Below, one piece after another: positions 44,774 through 57,452 of a stretch of 64,000 nucleotides of DNA. Made by a program: the position numbers and the translations under genes. How positions within the stretch are numbered: the stretch's first letter is position 1; every line of letters starts with the position of its first letter. This DNA is from Lycorma delicatula (taxonomy: Eukaryota > Arthropoda > Insecta > Hemiptera > Fulgoridae): NCBI RefSeq assembly GCF_047948215.1, contig NC_134464.1, forward strand, positions 34,409,020 to 34,473,019, read 5' to 3'. Below the pieces are notes generated by a model, which saw nothing but the letters and a program-made list of their open reading frames with translations, did no database searches and had not been told where the DNA came from.

Positions 44774-47060
44774 CCTTTATTATATATCTACCTATTGCAT
44801 GTATGGTACTATAGAATTTGTTCTACTTACAACAAATGCAATCAAGACAAATATTTTTCTTATTTTATGTGTTACTCATTTTATAAATGTGTGTAGTTTA
44901 AATAATAGTGTTATGCTCTTTAGTGTTGAGCAAAAACCTTTATACAGTTGGATAAAGCTCTTTCCTTCATTTAAATGTTTTTTTCTATAAATATTGATTG
45001 CTACTTTTACTAATTTTTTTTTTTTTTAGATTAATACTGTAAAACGTTTTATTATTAATGGAAATTCTTTTTCATTCTTACAATTTATTCTTCTTATTTA
45101 ATAAATTATCCAGAAATAAGATATGCAAATGTAATAGAAAAGAAATGGAGAAATAATATGATTATAAACATGTTCATCAGTTGTGTACAAAAGAATTACC
45201 ACACAATTTATATTTTCAATAGCCACCTGCTTTGATGGGTTAATCTATCTCTTTCGGATTTAAAACTACCACTACTTTTTTTGTTATTCAGCTTAAAAAT
45301 TCACCAAATGATTTTTAATATTCAGTTTCTGAACCTTTTTTTAAAACCAACACAGAAAAGTTAATATAGAGAAACAGAAATGAATTTTGCAGCCTAATGA
45401 AAGCTATAATTTTGTTACTGCATGAAAAGCTAATAAAATCAGTTTTTTGTGAATGATTACTTATGGTCAATAGCGTGTTCTTAGAAAATTATTTGCTAAT
45501 TTACAGAGCTGTGGTTTATATAACAAAAAATTCATATAATTTCTTTTCTGTACAAATGTGGTTGGTTATTTTTTAAACATTTGCCCCCAAAAAAATTATT
45601 ATACTTGTAAATAAAATTAAAAAAAAAATGAATGTGGGTGGTTCTAAATTCAGAAGTTTTTGATTAATCATTACACGATGAACTACCTCAATAAATATTG
45701 ATTTAATAATAATATTATCTATAGCTGATATCATATATAAACAAATTTCTCTATCGGAAAACAAAGTTTTGATTTATTGATAAACTATAATTTATTATCT
45801 TTTTAACCTGACCAATTTTCTTCCTGTTCTGGAAACAAATGTGAAGATGAGATGTGAAATATATTCCCCTTTAAAATCCCAGTACTGTAATTACCTGATA
45901 TTTTTGTTAAATCCTCATTTCATGAATATAAAATTGATTGAATATATGCTTATTTGTTACGTACATAACATGTGAAGATTTGTTGAGTTTATCAGGATTA
46001 ACAATTTACCCATTTATTTTCTTTAAAACAGGTGAACAAATGAAAGCCTAATAATAACATTTAATCTTTAATGCTACCACCATTTCACTTCTTTCTATGG
46101 GCACTATCTTTATTTTGTTGGTGTCTCATTAACAAGACTACTAAACTTATAAAATACAGCTACAATTATATAAGTTATTAGGAGTTTAAATGGATCTCAA
46201 CTAAATTGCATGCTTATCCTACTATCATATCATAGAGACTTCTAAATGAATATGAATCAGCTATTCATATTAATAAATGTTAGAAAAAGGAGTAAACAGT
46301 AATGTTAGCAAAATAATATTTTTTAAACATGATATGAGTATAGCATAAATACGAAGACTGTGTTGAATTAGTTGCCGTTTGTATTAAATTGTTCATGTGA
46401 ACAATGGAAAATCTAGCCAACAATATCAAAGAACAGTGATTACATTAAGATTCAGCCAAGAGACTCTTGTAGATAAAAAAAAAATAGGGAATTATAAAAC
46501 AGAATATTTCAGGAAAAATGTTCAGTTTAAGTAAAGTTATTTAGTTTTAAGATCCCAGCGACACATTTCCATTTAGCGAGTGAGTTGTTGACACAACTTA
46601 TTTCAAAATATTGAATTGTTTTGAGTTTCTCCCAAACTGAATTAGCAAAAGTTTTGGTCTACATTTATCAAGGTGCAGTTGAAATGCCGAAAAAGGAGAG
46701 CATTATAGTTTACAAGATATTGCATATCTGAAAACAGATGCTGAAAAATGTAAAAAATTGGGAGACTTTTTGTTAAAATATCTGGAAAGGGCTTAAGCAT
46801 GACTTGTGTACATACATGTAGTTGACAAACTCTTCACTTTAGTTGTTTCTAATTACTGTGTTTTTAGTGATTCTAAGCAAATTCCTATGTAGTACTCTTA
46901 ACAAGTGATTTTGTAGGCAGTGTTCTATATAAAATATAGCATATCTATAAACTGGAATCAGAATTCTCACCTTAATTCATCTCTTTAAAACTCTCTGATT
47001 TTTCAGCTAAAGCATTAATTTGATTTTATTACAACAGTGATTGTGAAGTAAGATTAAAGT
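44774..47060. other. Intergenic AT-rich DNA downstream of the gene
   Basis: No family resemblance. Open frames at 44763-44990 and 45573-45764 are compositional. Confidence 0.4.
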
Positions 47061-47141
47061 ATTTGATCAATGATCAAATGATCAATTATTTGATCAATGA
47101 TCAATGACACACAGACACACACACACACACACACACACACT
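47061..47141. repeat. TGATCAA palindromic repeat and (CA)n
   Basis: A 17-base unit, ATTTGATCAATGATCAA, occurs at 47061-47077 and 47088-47104. It is directly followed by a CA run to about 47141. Confidence 0.9.
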
Positions 47142-47462
47142 TTTTACTAAATACTGCTTCTGTAAAATATGTTATGTGTCGGCCATATTCCCCAATGGGG
47201 GGAGTCTTATTCTTTAAGACTTTGTGGGTTGGAGGTTCCCACTGGCCTAGCTTCTGCAGCTTTTCTTCACACTCTATACACAGAGTTGCAGAACACTTTA
47301 CATTATACACATACACTATACCAAAAACATTACAGTAATTACAACATATAACCTTACACAACAACATTCTACACTATTTATTCTTTTACTTACACTCAGT
47401 GGTGTTGCGACAACCTATGAAACGCAACCGTACCCCAAGGTGGAAACCATGGGATACGGAAA

Positions 47463-47493
47463 CCATCCAGCCATCGTGCCGATGGCTGGATGG
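47463..47493. repeat. 14-bp perfect hairpin
   Basis: CCATCCAGCCATCG (47463-47476) pairs with its complement at 47480-47493 around a 3-base loop, TGC. It lies in a GC-richer stretch just upstream of LINE RT remains and may be part of that element's leader. Confidence 0.9.
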
Positions 47494-47599
47494 CTCTACG
47501 TATTGAGTCTTGAATGATGTCCTCTGGACACTTGGGCGAACCCAGTTGTATTTAGCTTAAACTTCAGTACACATGCACTCTGCTGGAGTGGTCCAGATT

Positions 47600-50401
47600 G
47601 TGTCCTGAGTTTATGAGGTATAAATTGCAAATAGAAAGCGTGCCTTTTATTATCGAAGATCCACAAAATGTGTTAAACATTCCCTTTTCTCTTCATGTAC
47701 TAAGGTAAGCATTGTAAAGGTCCCATGACACTTCCACTGGATATGATAATATCAGGTTCAGTATGTTATCTCACTTACTGAATAGCACATTACGATATCT
47801 TTTATCAATTTACAATAAAATATTCTCTGACCAGGTGTTTCCAAATTCCTGGTCAGAAGCATTGGACATCCCCCTATTGAAACCTGGTAAAGATAAATCA
47901 CGCCCTTCCAGTTACCATTCTACATCATTAACCAGTACCCTGTGCAAGTTGATTGATACCTTGAGAGAAACGCCCCCAAACAATGCGGTTTCCGCCAAGG
48001 TAGTTCGGATATCGAGCACTTAGTTACCCTTGAATCTGTTATTCAAAACGGCTTCATACTTCGCCAACGCTTGGTTTTTTGATATGCGTAAGGAGTACGA
48101 TACATCTTAGAGGAGAGGAATCCTAAATAAACTGCATGATTGGGATATACAAGGAAATCTCCTTGCATTTAATTTGGGTTTCCTTAACAGTCGTTCCTTT
48201 CGAGTTCGAGTTAGAATGACGATATTCTGAGGTTACACGCTAGAAAACGGAATATCACAGGTAAGTGTATCTTACTTGCAGTGGCCGTAAATAGTATTAC
48301 AAACTGCATGCGAAAACCCGTTATGTGATCTTTATTTGGTGACGATTTCTCAATTTACGTAACATCTTGAACCTTAGCTACTAGCGAGAGGCTGCTCCAG
48401 AATACAATAACCCGTTTAGAATCGTGGTGTAAAACGACTGGATTCACGTTTTCTTTGGAGAAAACGAAATGCATCTGTGTTTCACGCTTGAGGGAAAATA
48501 CTGATGCTGAAATGAGTTTTACATGCTGAACCAATTGAAGCGGTTAGATTTTAACCAGTGCACGGGTTTCACCAACGACTAACGTGTACTGGAATATCTA
48601 AAGGAGCTGAAGATAAGATGTTGAACTTGCTGAGGGTTTTATCTGATACTAGATAGGGAGCTGATCGAGTATACACGTTGCGCTTCTACCGAGCTCTAGT
48701 CCGTTTCCGCTTGGACTACAACTGTGTGACTTATTCGTCCGCACGGTCCACCGCTCTTAGGATGCTACATTCCGTCCATCATTTATTCATCTGTCTTGCA
48801 ATAGGTGCTTTTAGTCCAGCCCTGTGGTAAATCTATTGGTGGAAAGTGGTGAGCAATCCCTTTCGAATAGACGGGATCAAATGATTTGCACTTACGTAGC
48901 TCATATTAAAGCGAAACAAATTCATCAATCTTTCGATGCAATGTTATCTAACCAACATTTGATTCGATACCAAGAACAGCCGAGATCTACTGCTCACTGA
49001 GCATCATAACTCACCGCCTTTTCTCAACTCTAAAAATACAGTTCTTCAGTCCTTAATGTTGCTCCATATTATTACCCACCTTGGTAGCTTTCTCTCGTTA
49101 ATTACTGCTTTGATCTTCGTCAATATATAAAAAGAACACAAATCCGGTTATCGTACAAAACGAATTTTATAATATTAAAAAACAGCATGAATCCTGATGT
49201 TACAGTTTATATGGACGGCTCTAGAAATGTTAATTCTGTTGGTTGTGGTATTATGGTTGGCAACAGAACATAGATGTTTGGCCTTCCCAGCATCACCAAT
49301 ATTTTCGTTGTAGAACTGTATGCCTTTAATAAGGCCTTACATTTTTTGTTAGCCCAAAATTTCGATATTTTCGTGCTTGCTTACATTCCATGAGTGCCTT
49401 ACACACAGTGACGTATACTTCAGACAACTTGTTGTCGGTAAAATTCAGTGTGTTATTTCGAAAATGACTAGACGTAATACAACAGTAAGCTTCTGCTAGA
49501 TCATCAGCCACATAGAAATTTCAGGCAATGAACGCGCGGATAGTGCGGCAAAAGAGGCTTGTTTTCAGCCTCCTTTTACCAACTGTGCTGCTTCGAAAGT
49601 TCTTGTCTGTTTCCAAAACTGGTTAGTTCATGATGAGTGGCAAAGTAAATGATATGCTACTATAAACGATAAACTTCGCCCATTTAAGAACACAGCTTCA
49701 CCGTGGAGCTACTCATGCAGAAAAAACCGTCGTGAGGAGGTTATTATTTGCCGTTTGCGAATAAGGGCACACTAGGTCATTCATGGATATTTGATGACTC
49801 AAGCAGACGCACCAATTGTGCTCGCTGCGACTGCCGGTACACTACATCTTTGTGGATTTTATCTGATATGCGGCATTACGTCGCAAGTTTAAGCTGGGGA
49901 CTAACATTCGCACTATTCTTGGCGATGATGATTTAAGTTATCTTATGTTTAAGATTCCTTAGGGCTGTCCGTTTATATTAAAATACTTGCAATTGCTGTG
50001 TTTCAGCTACGTATGCCATCTGCCGTAAAGAAGATTGTTACTCAGATATATAACGTAATTTATCTAACATAATAACGTGATCTAACGATTTTAATCAGAA
50101 CTATAACGTGGTGTATTTCTTCATTTTAAGATGTATTTTAATTGTTTGTAAACATGTTTTTGTTTTTATTTAATTTTTAATTGTGAATTTTTACTATATA
50201 GTTTTTTTAAAACACATACATCGTGTTCGGGCGATGATAATGCCGAAGCTTTTTTCGCCCAGGAAAAAAGTTCCAAAATTGGAAAGGTTCTTATAATTAG
50301 CAAGATACTTGACTTACCTGAGGATATGAGGAGAGGATTTCTCATTCCTTATGTTTTTTTACTTAGTAATATATATATTATATATCAGCAAAAAAAAAAA
50401 A
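47600..50401 (+). mobile_element. Jockey/I-type LINE, 5'-truncated, with poly(A)
   Basis: Plus-strand RT and RNase H remains are followed by about 450 bases of 3' noncoding sequence and an A-run at 50390-50401, taken as the end. The start is approximate; 47150-47600 may be its leader. I could not find a target duplication. Confidence 0.6.
47720..49935 (+). pseudogene. LINE ORF2, RT and RNase H domains, decayed
   Basis: The open piece at 47763-48023 has LLSIYNKIFSDQVFPNSW and ALDIPLLKPGKDKSRPSSYH, the family's (P)xxWxxAxIIPIxKPGKD start of RT. Then come PKQCGFRQGSSDIEHLVTLE (about 47980) and FDMRKEYDTS (about 48080, palm). The thumb region has YRALVRFRLDYNCVTYSSAR near 48690. The RNase H motif VYMDGSRNVNSVGCGIMV starts near 49205 (family YTDGSK...GxG). 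It continues with IVELYAFNKALHFL-like sequence and ISGNERADSAAKEA near 49520 (HxGxxGNExADxxAKxA). The tail RLRIRAH ... LMTQADAPIVLAA near 49755 is the usual end. Many stops and frameshifts are present. Confidence 0.72.
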
Positions 50402-50599
50402 TGCTTTCTAAGCTACCCAAAATGAAGGTTATATTCAATACTACAAATGATATCTTCATTTTATTTACCTAATAGATTTGTTGATTAGCGAAAATCATTA
50501 GTCTCATTCAGAGTATCTCTAATAGATGCCTCTTGTAACTATGGTGAAGAAAGTTGGTTTTTTTTTCATCTGAAACTCTCTGATGTAATTCTAGTTTAA

Positions 50600-51015
50600 T
50601 TGTATAGTCTGTTTGCATTACAAATGTATACAAAAACAGTGAAAGAGAAAACTATTCGTTTATCTTTATCTAGTGAGCTGTTAGTATACTCAACAATTCT
50701 AAAACTTGCCTGGTTCTACGGGATCCAATTGTTTGGTATCACGAGCAAGAGCAATGTCAAGATCTTACAGCGGTTTCAGAATAAACTAACGAGGTGTATA
50801 ACGGAGACACCTTGGTTTGCAAGAAAAATTGAGATATACTTTATTTAGGGTTCCATATTTGCGAGAATGACTCACAACGTTTCAGTTCAAAAGTACGAAC
50901 TGCCACTTAACGACCATGCAAATCACTTGACAGTGGACACTCCTAGGCAATGCGGATGACATTAGAGAGGTTGAAACGACTACTTATTTTGGACCTCACC
51001 TCATTACCTCCATAC
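50600..51015 (+). pseudogene. Jockey-type LINE RT C-terminal fragment
   Basis: An open piece (50600-50848) reads LSLSSELLVYSTILKLAWFYGIQLFGI, matching the family's LxNKLLIYKxxLKPIWxYGIQLWG block, and then LQRFQNKLTRCITETPWFA. After a stop, CHLTTMQIT and LLGNADDIR-like sequence continues to about 51005. It is distinct from the LINE ending at 50401. Confidence 0.68.
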
Positions 51016-52660
51016 TGCCTTAGTGCGTCGATAGTAACTACGACTGAGAATGCTGTGCATTATCTGTTTGATTCTTATTTTTAAAAATTTGTTGCTTATT
51101 CATATTTTGCTTTCTTCAGATTATTTCATCGTCATTCAAGTATTAGTCATAATTACTTAATATACGTTCTTGCAACGAAACATCTTTATAATACTAGTGT
51201 GTAATTCTTTAGGAATTTCTCTGAGTATTCATTATCATGTGACTGCGTATGATTGCAGATACAATTTATTCAAGGTTTATATAAATGTAACAAATTGTAA
51301 ATAAACTTTGAAAAATAAATCTGTCAACGGTACACACCACGCTCATTTTATACTGAATTTAAGAAATTGAATTCTACAAAGAATTAATAAAGTAAAAACG
51401 GAAATAAAATTCAAAACTATATTATCGATTGTATTTGATCGTAGAAGGTTCAGTCATTTCCAGTAAAAATAAATTTTACAGTATTTCCAGCTGCAAAAGT
51501 AATTTTAAAAAATCCCTTTCGGCACGCCGGAAGGCGGAGGTAGATTTCACTGGTGCTAAGTAGGGGATAAAAAAAATGTCCACCTAATGTTAAGGAATTT
51601 ATTCAATACAACAGTTGCATGTGAAAAAGGTTTCACATATTTAGCATGTGACAAGCCCCATTTTCTTACAATTCCAGCAAAATTTTGGTAATTCCTTGCC
51701 TTAAGGGTTGGTCATATCAAAACTTTTTCAGACAAACGTTGTAGGTAATCTTTAGAGGATTAATGACCACATTAAACGATTCGATACTGTACCTAATTAG
51801 GGAGCTATGATTTTTTTTGTCTTCAAAACCCCATTTTTTCCACCTCCTAGGCTCTCTGGATTGGTAATATCAAAAAAATTTACTTAGATAAGTTTTAGGC
51901 CCTTATCCAAGGAATAGCAGGAACTTTAAACAAATCCGATATTTTATTTAATAAGAAAGTTATAGCGATATTTCGTTTTTCGAAAAAGCCCCCCCCCCCC
52001 ATTTCAATCCCCATGGTTCGATTTTAGCCATTAACGACTTCGACCGCGATTTTTTATCGTTGTATTTTATGTATCAATTTAAAATTGATTGGCGCAAAAT
52101 TACGGCAGTTATTGTATCAACAATATATATATATATATATATATACAGAGTGATTCAGGAGGATAGGGCAATACTTTGACAACTCATTCTGTCTGGAGGC
52201 TAAAAATAAGAAAAAGTTCATATAAACATAAGTCCAAAAACGCTTCATTAGCGAGTTATACAGAGTGAAAGATTTCGCCCAAGTTTCAGTTCCTCCGGGT
52301 AAATTAAGGCTTTCTGAAATTCTGGGAAGGTCAATTAAGGGGCAAATTTAATTGTTTCTTATGGTTTTTGAGCTGGGAAATCGAAAAAATAGGTCACAGA
52401 ACTGTATCTCAGTTTCTAAGATATCCCATGTAAAACGACAAAAATAGGGTCAAAACACACATTTTTTTACGTTTGCTTTACAATAACGTTGTTAAATTGG
52501 GAATAAGTCATACATTTATTAAACATAAATTGTAGAGAATTTAATTATAAGAGGATTGATGTAAATAATTTCAACAGAAAATAAATAAAACTTTAAACAT
52601 GTCGAAATCTACCTAAAAAAGTCAACGAATAGCATAAATTTCCCAATTTTTTGGAAGGGG
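51016..52660. other. Noncoding sequence with a C-run and a TA run
   Basis: No coding signal. Twelve consecutive C at 51989-52000 and a (TA)n at about 52123-52144, followed by CAGAGTGATTCAGGAGGATA, which looks like the edge of an interspersed repeat that I cannot classify. Confidence 0.4.
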
Positions 52661-52664
52661 CATA

Positions 52665-52775
52665 TCTAACTCATCATTCTACCCCGTAGGGGAACACATT
52701 CACCATGGGACAGTTGCGGTCGCCACGCCACACCCTCCGTACCAAGCCCTTATGGGCTTTACCGGAGGTTATCTA
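52665..52775 (-). mobile_element. LINE 3' tail fragment
   Basis: Its reverse complement has TACGGAGGGTGTGGCGTGGC ... GTGTTCCCCTACGGGG, with the same order as the tails of the elements at 18240-18791 and 57453-58889. It is a 5'-truncated copy with no coding part. Confidence 0.65.
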
Positions 52776-52799
52776 TTTTTAAATTAAAATTTTATCGTC

Positions 52800-53760
52800 A
52801 TCAATGTCTAGTATGTAAAAGTCCTGCCACTTAAGAAGAAAATAGTAGAAAATATATTAATTGGAGGAATCCAGAAAGGGGCTAAAACAAACCCTATCAG
52901 TAAAGCCAACAGGTCCGTTTAACAATCATTCTTTGTAATAGTGCCCGCTGACACACCTGAACAGATGTTGTTCTGTGAGAAGAGTTAGCGGACCAGGGTA
53001 GGAACTTTTTGGGAAAATGTGAGAGCGGACGATCATTCTCATGCTTAAAAGTTGGGTCCGGTCCTGCAGGTCAAGAGATAGGAGTAAAAATACTCCAGGT
53101 CAGACCAGTCGACAGTCAATCTGCGAGAGAGTGATACGATAGAGTTTGTGAGAGAGTTCTAAGCGAGGAGTTATTACGCGAGTTTGAAGCGAGAGTATTC
53201 TGCGAGGAGTATAGCTGCTAATTTCTAGTGCGTACTAATTCGACGCGATTAAAGTGACATCAAATATAATTCCAGTAAATGAAAACAAGAAGTGGTTCGG
53301 TGAGTTACTATTAGACTATAAGTGACAGAGAAAATGTACTAAATTTTATTTCATAAATTGTTAGGGTAATTTTATTTGTGAACACCAAAAGTATTTGCAT
53401 GAAAGAACTTTATACTTGTCTTATATATTGCACCATTGTTGTTAATACAAGACTAGTGGTTAAAAGTGTGAAGACCAGCGGACATGCTAATGTATTTTGT
53501 CAATGCGAGTGAATTCTGGATGTAATATTTAACTACATGTAAATAAATCCTGATTATTTTAAATTCTGTTTTGTATGTAATCACTGTTTATTATTGATAT
53601 TTATCATTATTAATAGTATTGTGGTTGTGATTACTATTATTATTATTATTTGTTTATTATTGTTTTATATATGGTCTTAAATTAATAATTTGTAAAAACA
53701 TTCTCAATTGTCAACTTCTCAATATCCTTATCATCGAGCCGCAAACACGCGACAATATTA
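52800..53760. other. Possible LTR or LINE leader, unproven
   Basis: A GC-richer block at 52950-53230 with repeated GCGAG/GAGAGAG motifs, then an AATAAA near 53543 and a repeat of TTATTATTA (53630-53660). The layout recalls an LTR, but I found no matching second LTR and no clear 4-6 bp duplication. Confidence 0.2.
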
Positions 53761-54399
53761 TTATAAATCAGGATAGGGCTGAAGATTCGCTTTTAGATTT
53801 GCGAAGTGTTATCCTCAAAAAGTGTTTTTTTAATTCATTGTTGCATTGAATCCGTGTTCTTGATAAAAATTTCCATGCGTGTAATTATAATTTTGAACAA
53901 CCTTTAAAAAAATTAAATAATTCTTATAAAATTACATCAAAATATTAGTAGCCAACTACCAATGATTACAACTGTAATGCACTGGACGATTTCTAGAACA
54001 ATTACAAAGTTAAATACGAAACAACTAAACCCACTGTTTTTAAAATTATGCTACAATAAAAGTTTTAGCTAGCATAATTTTAAAATTATGGTTGTAAACT
54101 AAAATAATTTTTAATTTCAAATAAAAATACCTCTATCCTCCTCAATACAAAAGAAAATCGAATTATAATTTGAAAGCTCCGGTTTTAAAACTTTTTGAAA
54201 TCTTTGGAGGTCTAATATTAATAATTATAAAATACAATGTTATAATAAAATATCCAGTAGAAAAACATCAGTTTCAATATATTTTATTAAATGACGTGAA
54301 AAACATCTACTAAGAACAACTTAGCATCAATAACAATAGAATTTACATATGAACAAATCACATGTGAATCAATATTCGATAGTTTTTTAATGAGAGTAA

Positions 54400-56700
54400 C
54401 CTAATTATGTAAGTATGAATATTTACAAATACCTATTACACAAATTTTAAGTAGAAATTCGTATTGTCTAACGAGTGGAAGAATAAAAACGTCCTGCATT
54501 AACAATGGAGTAAGAGGGTTTTTCTTTTAATTTATGTAATTACTTGTTTGACAAATTATTTTTTTATTTTTTATTTCATAATACTTTATTACCTAAAAAA
54601 TTAGAGAATAAATAAGAAAGTGAGGTTAGAAAAGATTATTTTGTATGATAATTTTAATATTTCTTAATTTGAGAATTAAATTTTAAGGTTTTTGTAAATA
54701 CCAAACAATTTCAATATTATAATTGTCAGCTTTTCTAATATACAACTCGTTAAAAATTTACAATTATTTAAATTTATGGTAATTGTTTAGTTGAGGTGCC
54801 TCAACCCGAAATCACAAAAAACATATCAAATTAATTCAAAATTAATATTTATTCATATATTTTAGGTGTCGGAAAAAAGAAAATTATAAACAATTGGACA
54901 TAGGGATACAAATTAAAAAAAAAGAAAACTCAACAAAAACGCAACAGAACTACTAAAAACATTACTAAACAACTAAAAACGAACAACAAAACGAAAAAGA
55001 AACAGAACTATTAACGAAACTGCAATAATAACCACGAAGAAAAACACAACCGCAATCATCAAGAGCTGAACCTAACCTAATTAATTATTTATTACTTAAA
55101 TAATCAAAACATTACTGTTGATTAGTCAAGGTTAAGTTTGGTTAGATTATATTATTTATTTTCATGTTTATGTCATTAAATATGTTTCACTATGATGTAA
55201 GTATTTTTTTCGATTTTCATTGTGTCCATCCGTTATTTGTATCATTATGTAAATTTTTATTATTTTTCTATTTTCCGACACCTAAAATACATCATTAAAT
55301 GAATAAATATTATCTTAAATGAATTTGATATGTTTTTTCTGTGAGTTCGGGATGAGGCACCTCAACTAAATAATTACCAAATTTATTTGTAAATTTTTTT
55401 AATTGTAATATTAATGAAGTTATCGTGAAATTACTAAAAGATAATCACTAAGACTTAATCACTAAAAGATAGGCTAAATTACATTTACAGCCAAACACGG
55501 TTTTTGATTTTTATAAAACCTTGCGTAAAATTGCTTGATATTATATAAAATAATGAATTTCATAAAATTGGCTTTTCCAAAATGATGGTTCCTTCCTCTC
55601 TTAGATATGGATGGTGATTAAATGCGATGAAGGGAGAACTTTTCTAACCTAACTGCGGTATTTCATCTACTCTTGTCATATTATACAACCGCTTATGAAC
55701 TGTACTACTAGTCTGTTTTTGAGCGGTAACGCCTTACATATTCCATTCTTTTATATTTTACATCTTTAAGGGTAACCTTTGTCTTTCGTGTCGTTTTGCT
55801 TCTACTATACGGCTTAAGAATCTTCCTTTTTGCCATTTAAACTTTTTTTTCTCCACTTACAGTGTAAAAAATGAATTATCCAAATTTTGGATAATCATTA
55901 AGTTGATATTAAAGAGGACAATTTTTACCGTTTTTCACGCACACACATAACTTTGAAAAAATAGCAAAAAGTAATTAAACAAAACACGAAGAAATACTGA
56001 AATTATCTTTTCGATATTTGTAAGTTTATGATGTCAGTTGTCCCTGGAGAAATGAAAACAGTTGTTTAATGTTTCAATTTAAAATTAGATTTTGGATTTT
56101 ATGTAATTTATTTAAATTATAATCAGAACCCTTTTCTTTTTAATTATTAGAAGGAGCCTGATGAAATCGGATATATTTATTTTATGCATTGTCTGTATGA
56201 TGATTTTTCAATTCGATTTTTATAACCGATCAAACAACAACAAACTTGTATAGGTTATGTAAATAATAAGTAAACAAACCTTCGGATTATTCCCATATCT
56301 GTGTTACAATAGTATACGTGAGGGAAGCTACGTTAAAAATAAACCGAGATAAAAATTTATTTAAAAATAAAAACAAAATCCATAAAACGTAGGAATTTCC
56401 GTTTTAGATTAAAAGTGTAAATAATTATATAAATGAGCATGCCTCTCTGGCAAAGAACATATTAATAATAATAGTACGTTCGAAGATCAAACAACAACAA
56501 CAACAGATCAAAGATGAATGATGCAACAACACAAAACGAGGAATACAACGAAGAACAAAATGTCGATCACATTACTTATGAATAAAATAATACAGAATTT
56601 CCAAATTTCAAGGAAATATAGTCAAAATCCATTATATGCCCACAACGCTTAAACATTTTTCGATAGATTTTACTGTTAAGGGGCAATTAGAAAAGGTTTT
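54400..56700. repeat. Unclassified two-sided repeat, copy 2
   Basis: Collinear with 10180-12330 (see there). The minus-strand piece, starting near 55835, reads MAKRKILKPYSRSKTTRKTK and later RLEKFSLHRI, better kept than in copy 1. The plus-strand piece starts near 56432 (MSMPLWQRT). Both are disrupted. The MITE at 54745-55396 is present only in this copy and therefore arrived after the two copies separated. Confidence 0.55.
54745..55396. mobile_element. MITE with ~130-bp terminal inverted repeats
   Basis: The left arm and the reverse complement of the right arm share GGTAATTGTTTAGTTGAGGT/GGTAATTATTTAGTTGAGGT, GTGCCTCA.CCCGAA, AACATATCAAATT and TTTAGGTGTCGGAAAA. The core (about 55070-55155) resembles the core of the fold-back at 8629-8825 (GGTTAAGTTTGGTTA). 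No coding capacity. Confidence 0.75.
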
Positions 56701-56903
56701 AAATGACTAAAACAAACGGTTTTGGTTAGTTGTCGTATTTCATTATAAATTGTTTTTTTATTTCATTAAATTGTAAATTTTGTATTTCATTATAAATACA
56801 ATATTAGACTATTAAGGTGGCTAGTAACCAACTATATCCTGAAGTATTGCCTCAAATGAGTTTGCTCCTGCTGGAAGTAAATTCACACAGATAAATATCC
56901 AGC

Positions 56904-57192
56904 TTTTTTTCCTGTTTAGCCTGCGGGAATCACAGTCTGTTACTACTTCAGAGGATGAATGAGGATGATATGTATGATTCTAAGTGAAGTGTAGTCTTGT
57001 ACAGTCTCAAGTTGATCATTCCTGAGATGTGTGGTTAATTGAAACCCAACCACCAAAGAACACCGGTATCCACGATCTATTATTCAAATCCGTATAAAAG
57101 TAACTGCTTTAGGATTTGAACCGTGGGACTCTCGACTTTGAAATCAGCTGATTTGCGAAAACGCGTTCACCACTAGACCAACCCGGTGGATT
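56904..57192 (-). mobile_element. SINE family B, copy 3
   Basis: Same family as at 7885 and 23369 and same orientation. The flanks are AAATATCCAGC (56893-56903) and AACTATCCAGC (57193-57203). The second flank is inside or at the edge of RLE LINE copy 2. Confidence 0.88.
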
Positions 57193-57452
57193 AACTATCC
57201 AGCAAAAATTACACGCCCTTCGCCCTATCCTTCCCAAGCTACGCACAATCCCAACAAGAAAAGATAGACACCTACTCAAAAAATATTCCATGGAAGATAA
57301 CACGTCAACTAAAAACAATCATTCACCTGGTTACAAGATTGTCATCTCTTCCTTAAAACAGATGATTTCCTTCTTGCCATCCAAAACTAATCGGCGACCC
57401 CATCCACCACAAATGACACATGTAAGAGATGCAATAATAAAAACAGTGGAAA

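Noticed and set aside
44763..44990. 75-codon open frame downstream of the gene
   Set aside because: Starts within the likely 3' UTR, and AT-rich composition explains its length.
52800..53760. Solo LTR
   Set aside because: No second LTR, primer-binding site or clear target duplication. Kept only as an unproven possibility.
52145..54160. A single large element bounded by GAGGAGGATAG motifs at 52159 and 54135
   Set aside because: The inverted match is only ~12-15 bases and no other part of the ends agrees.
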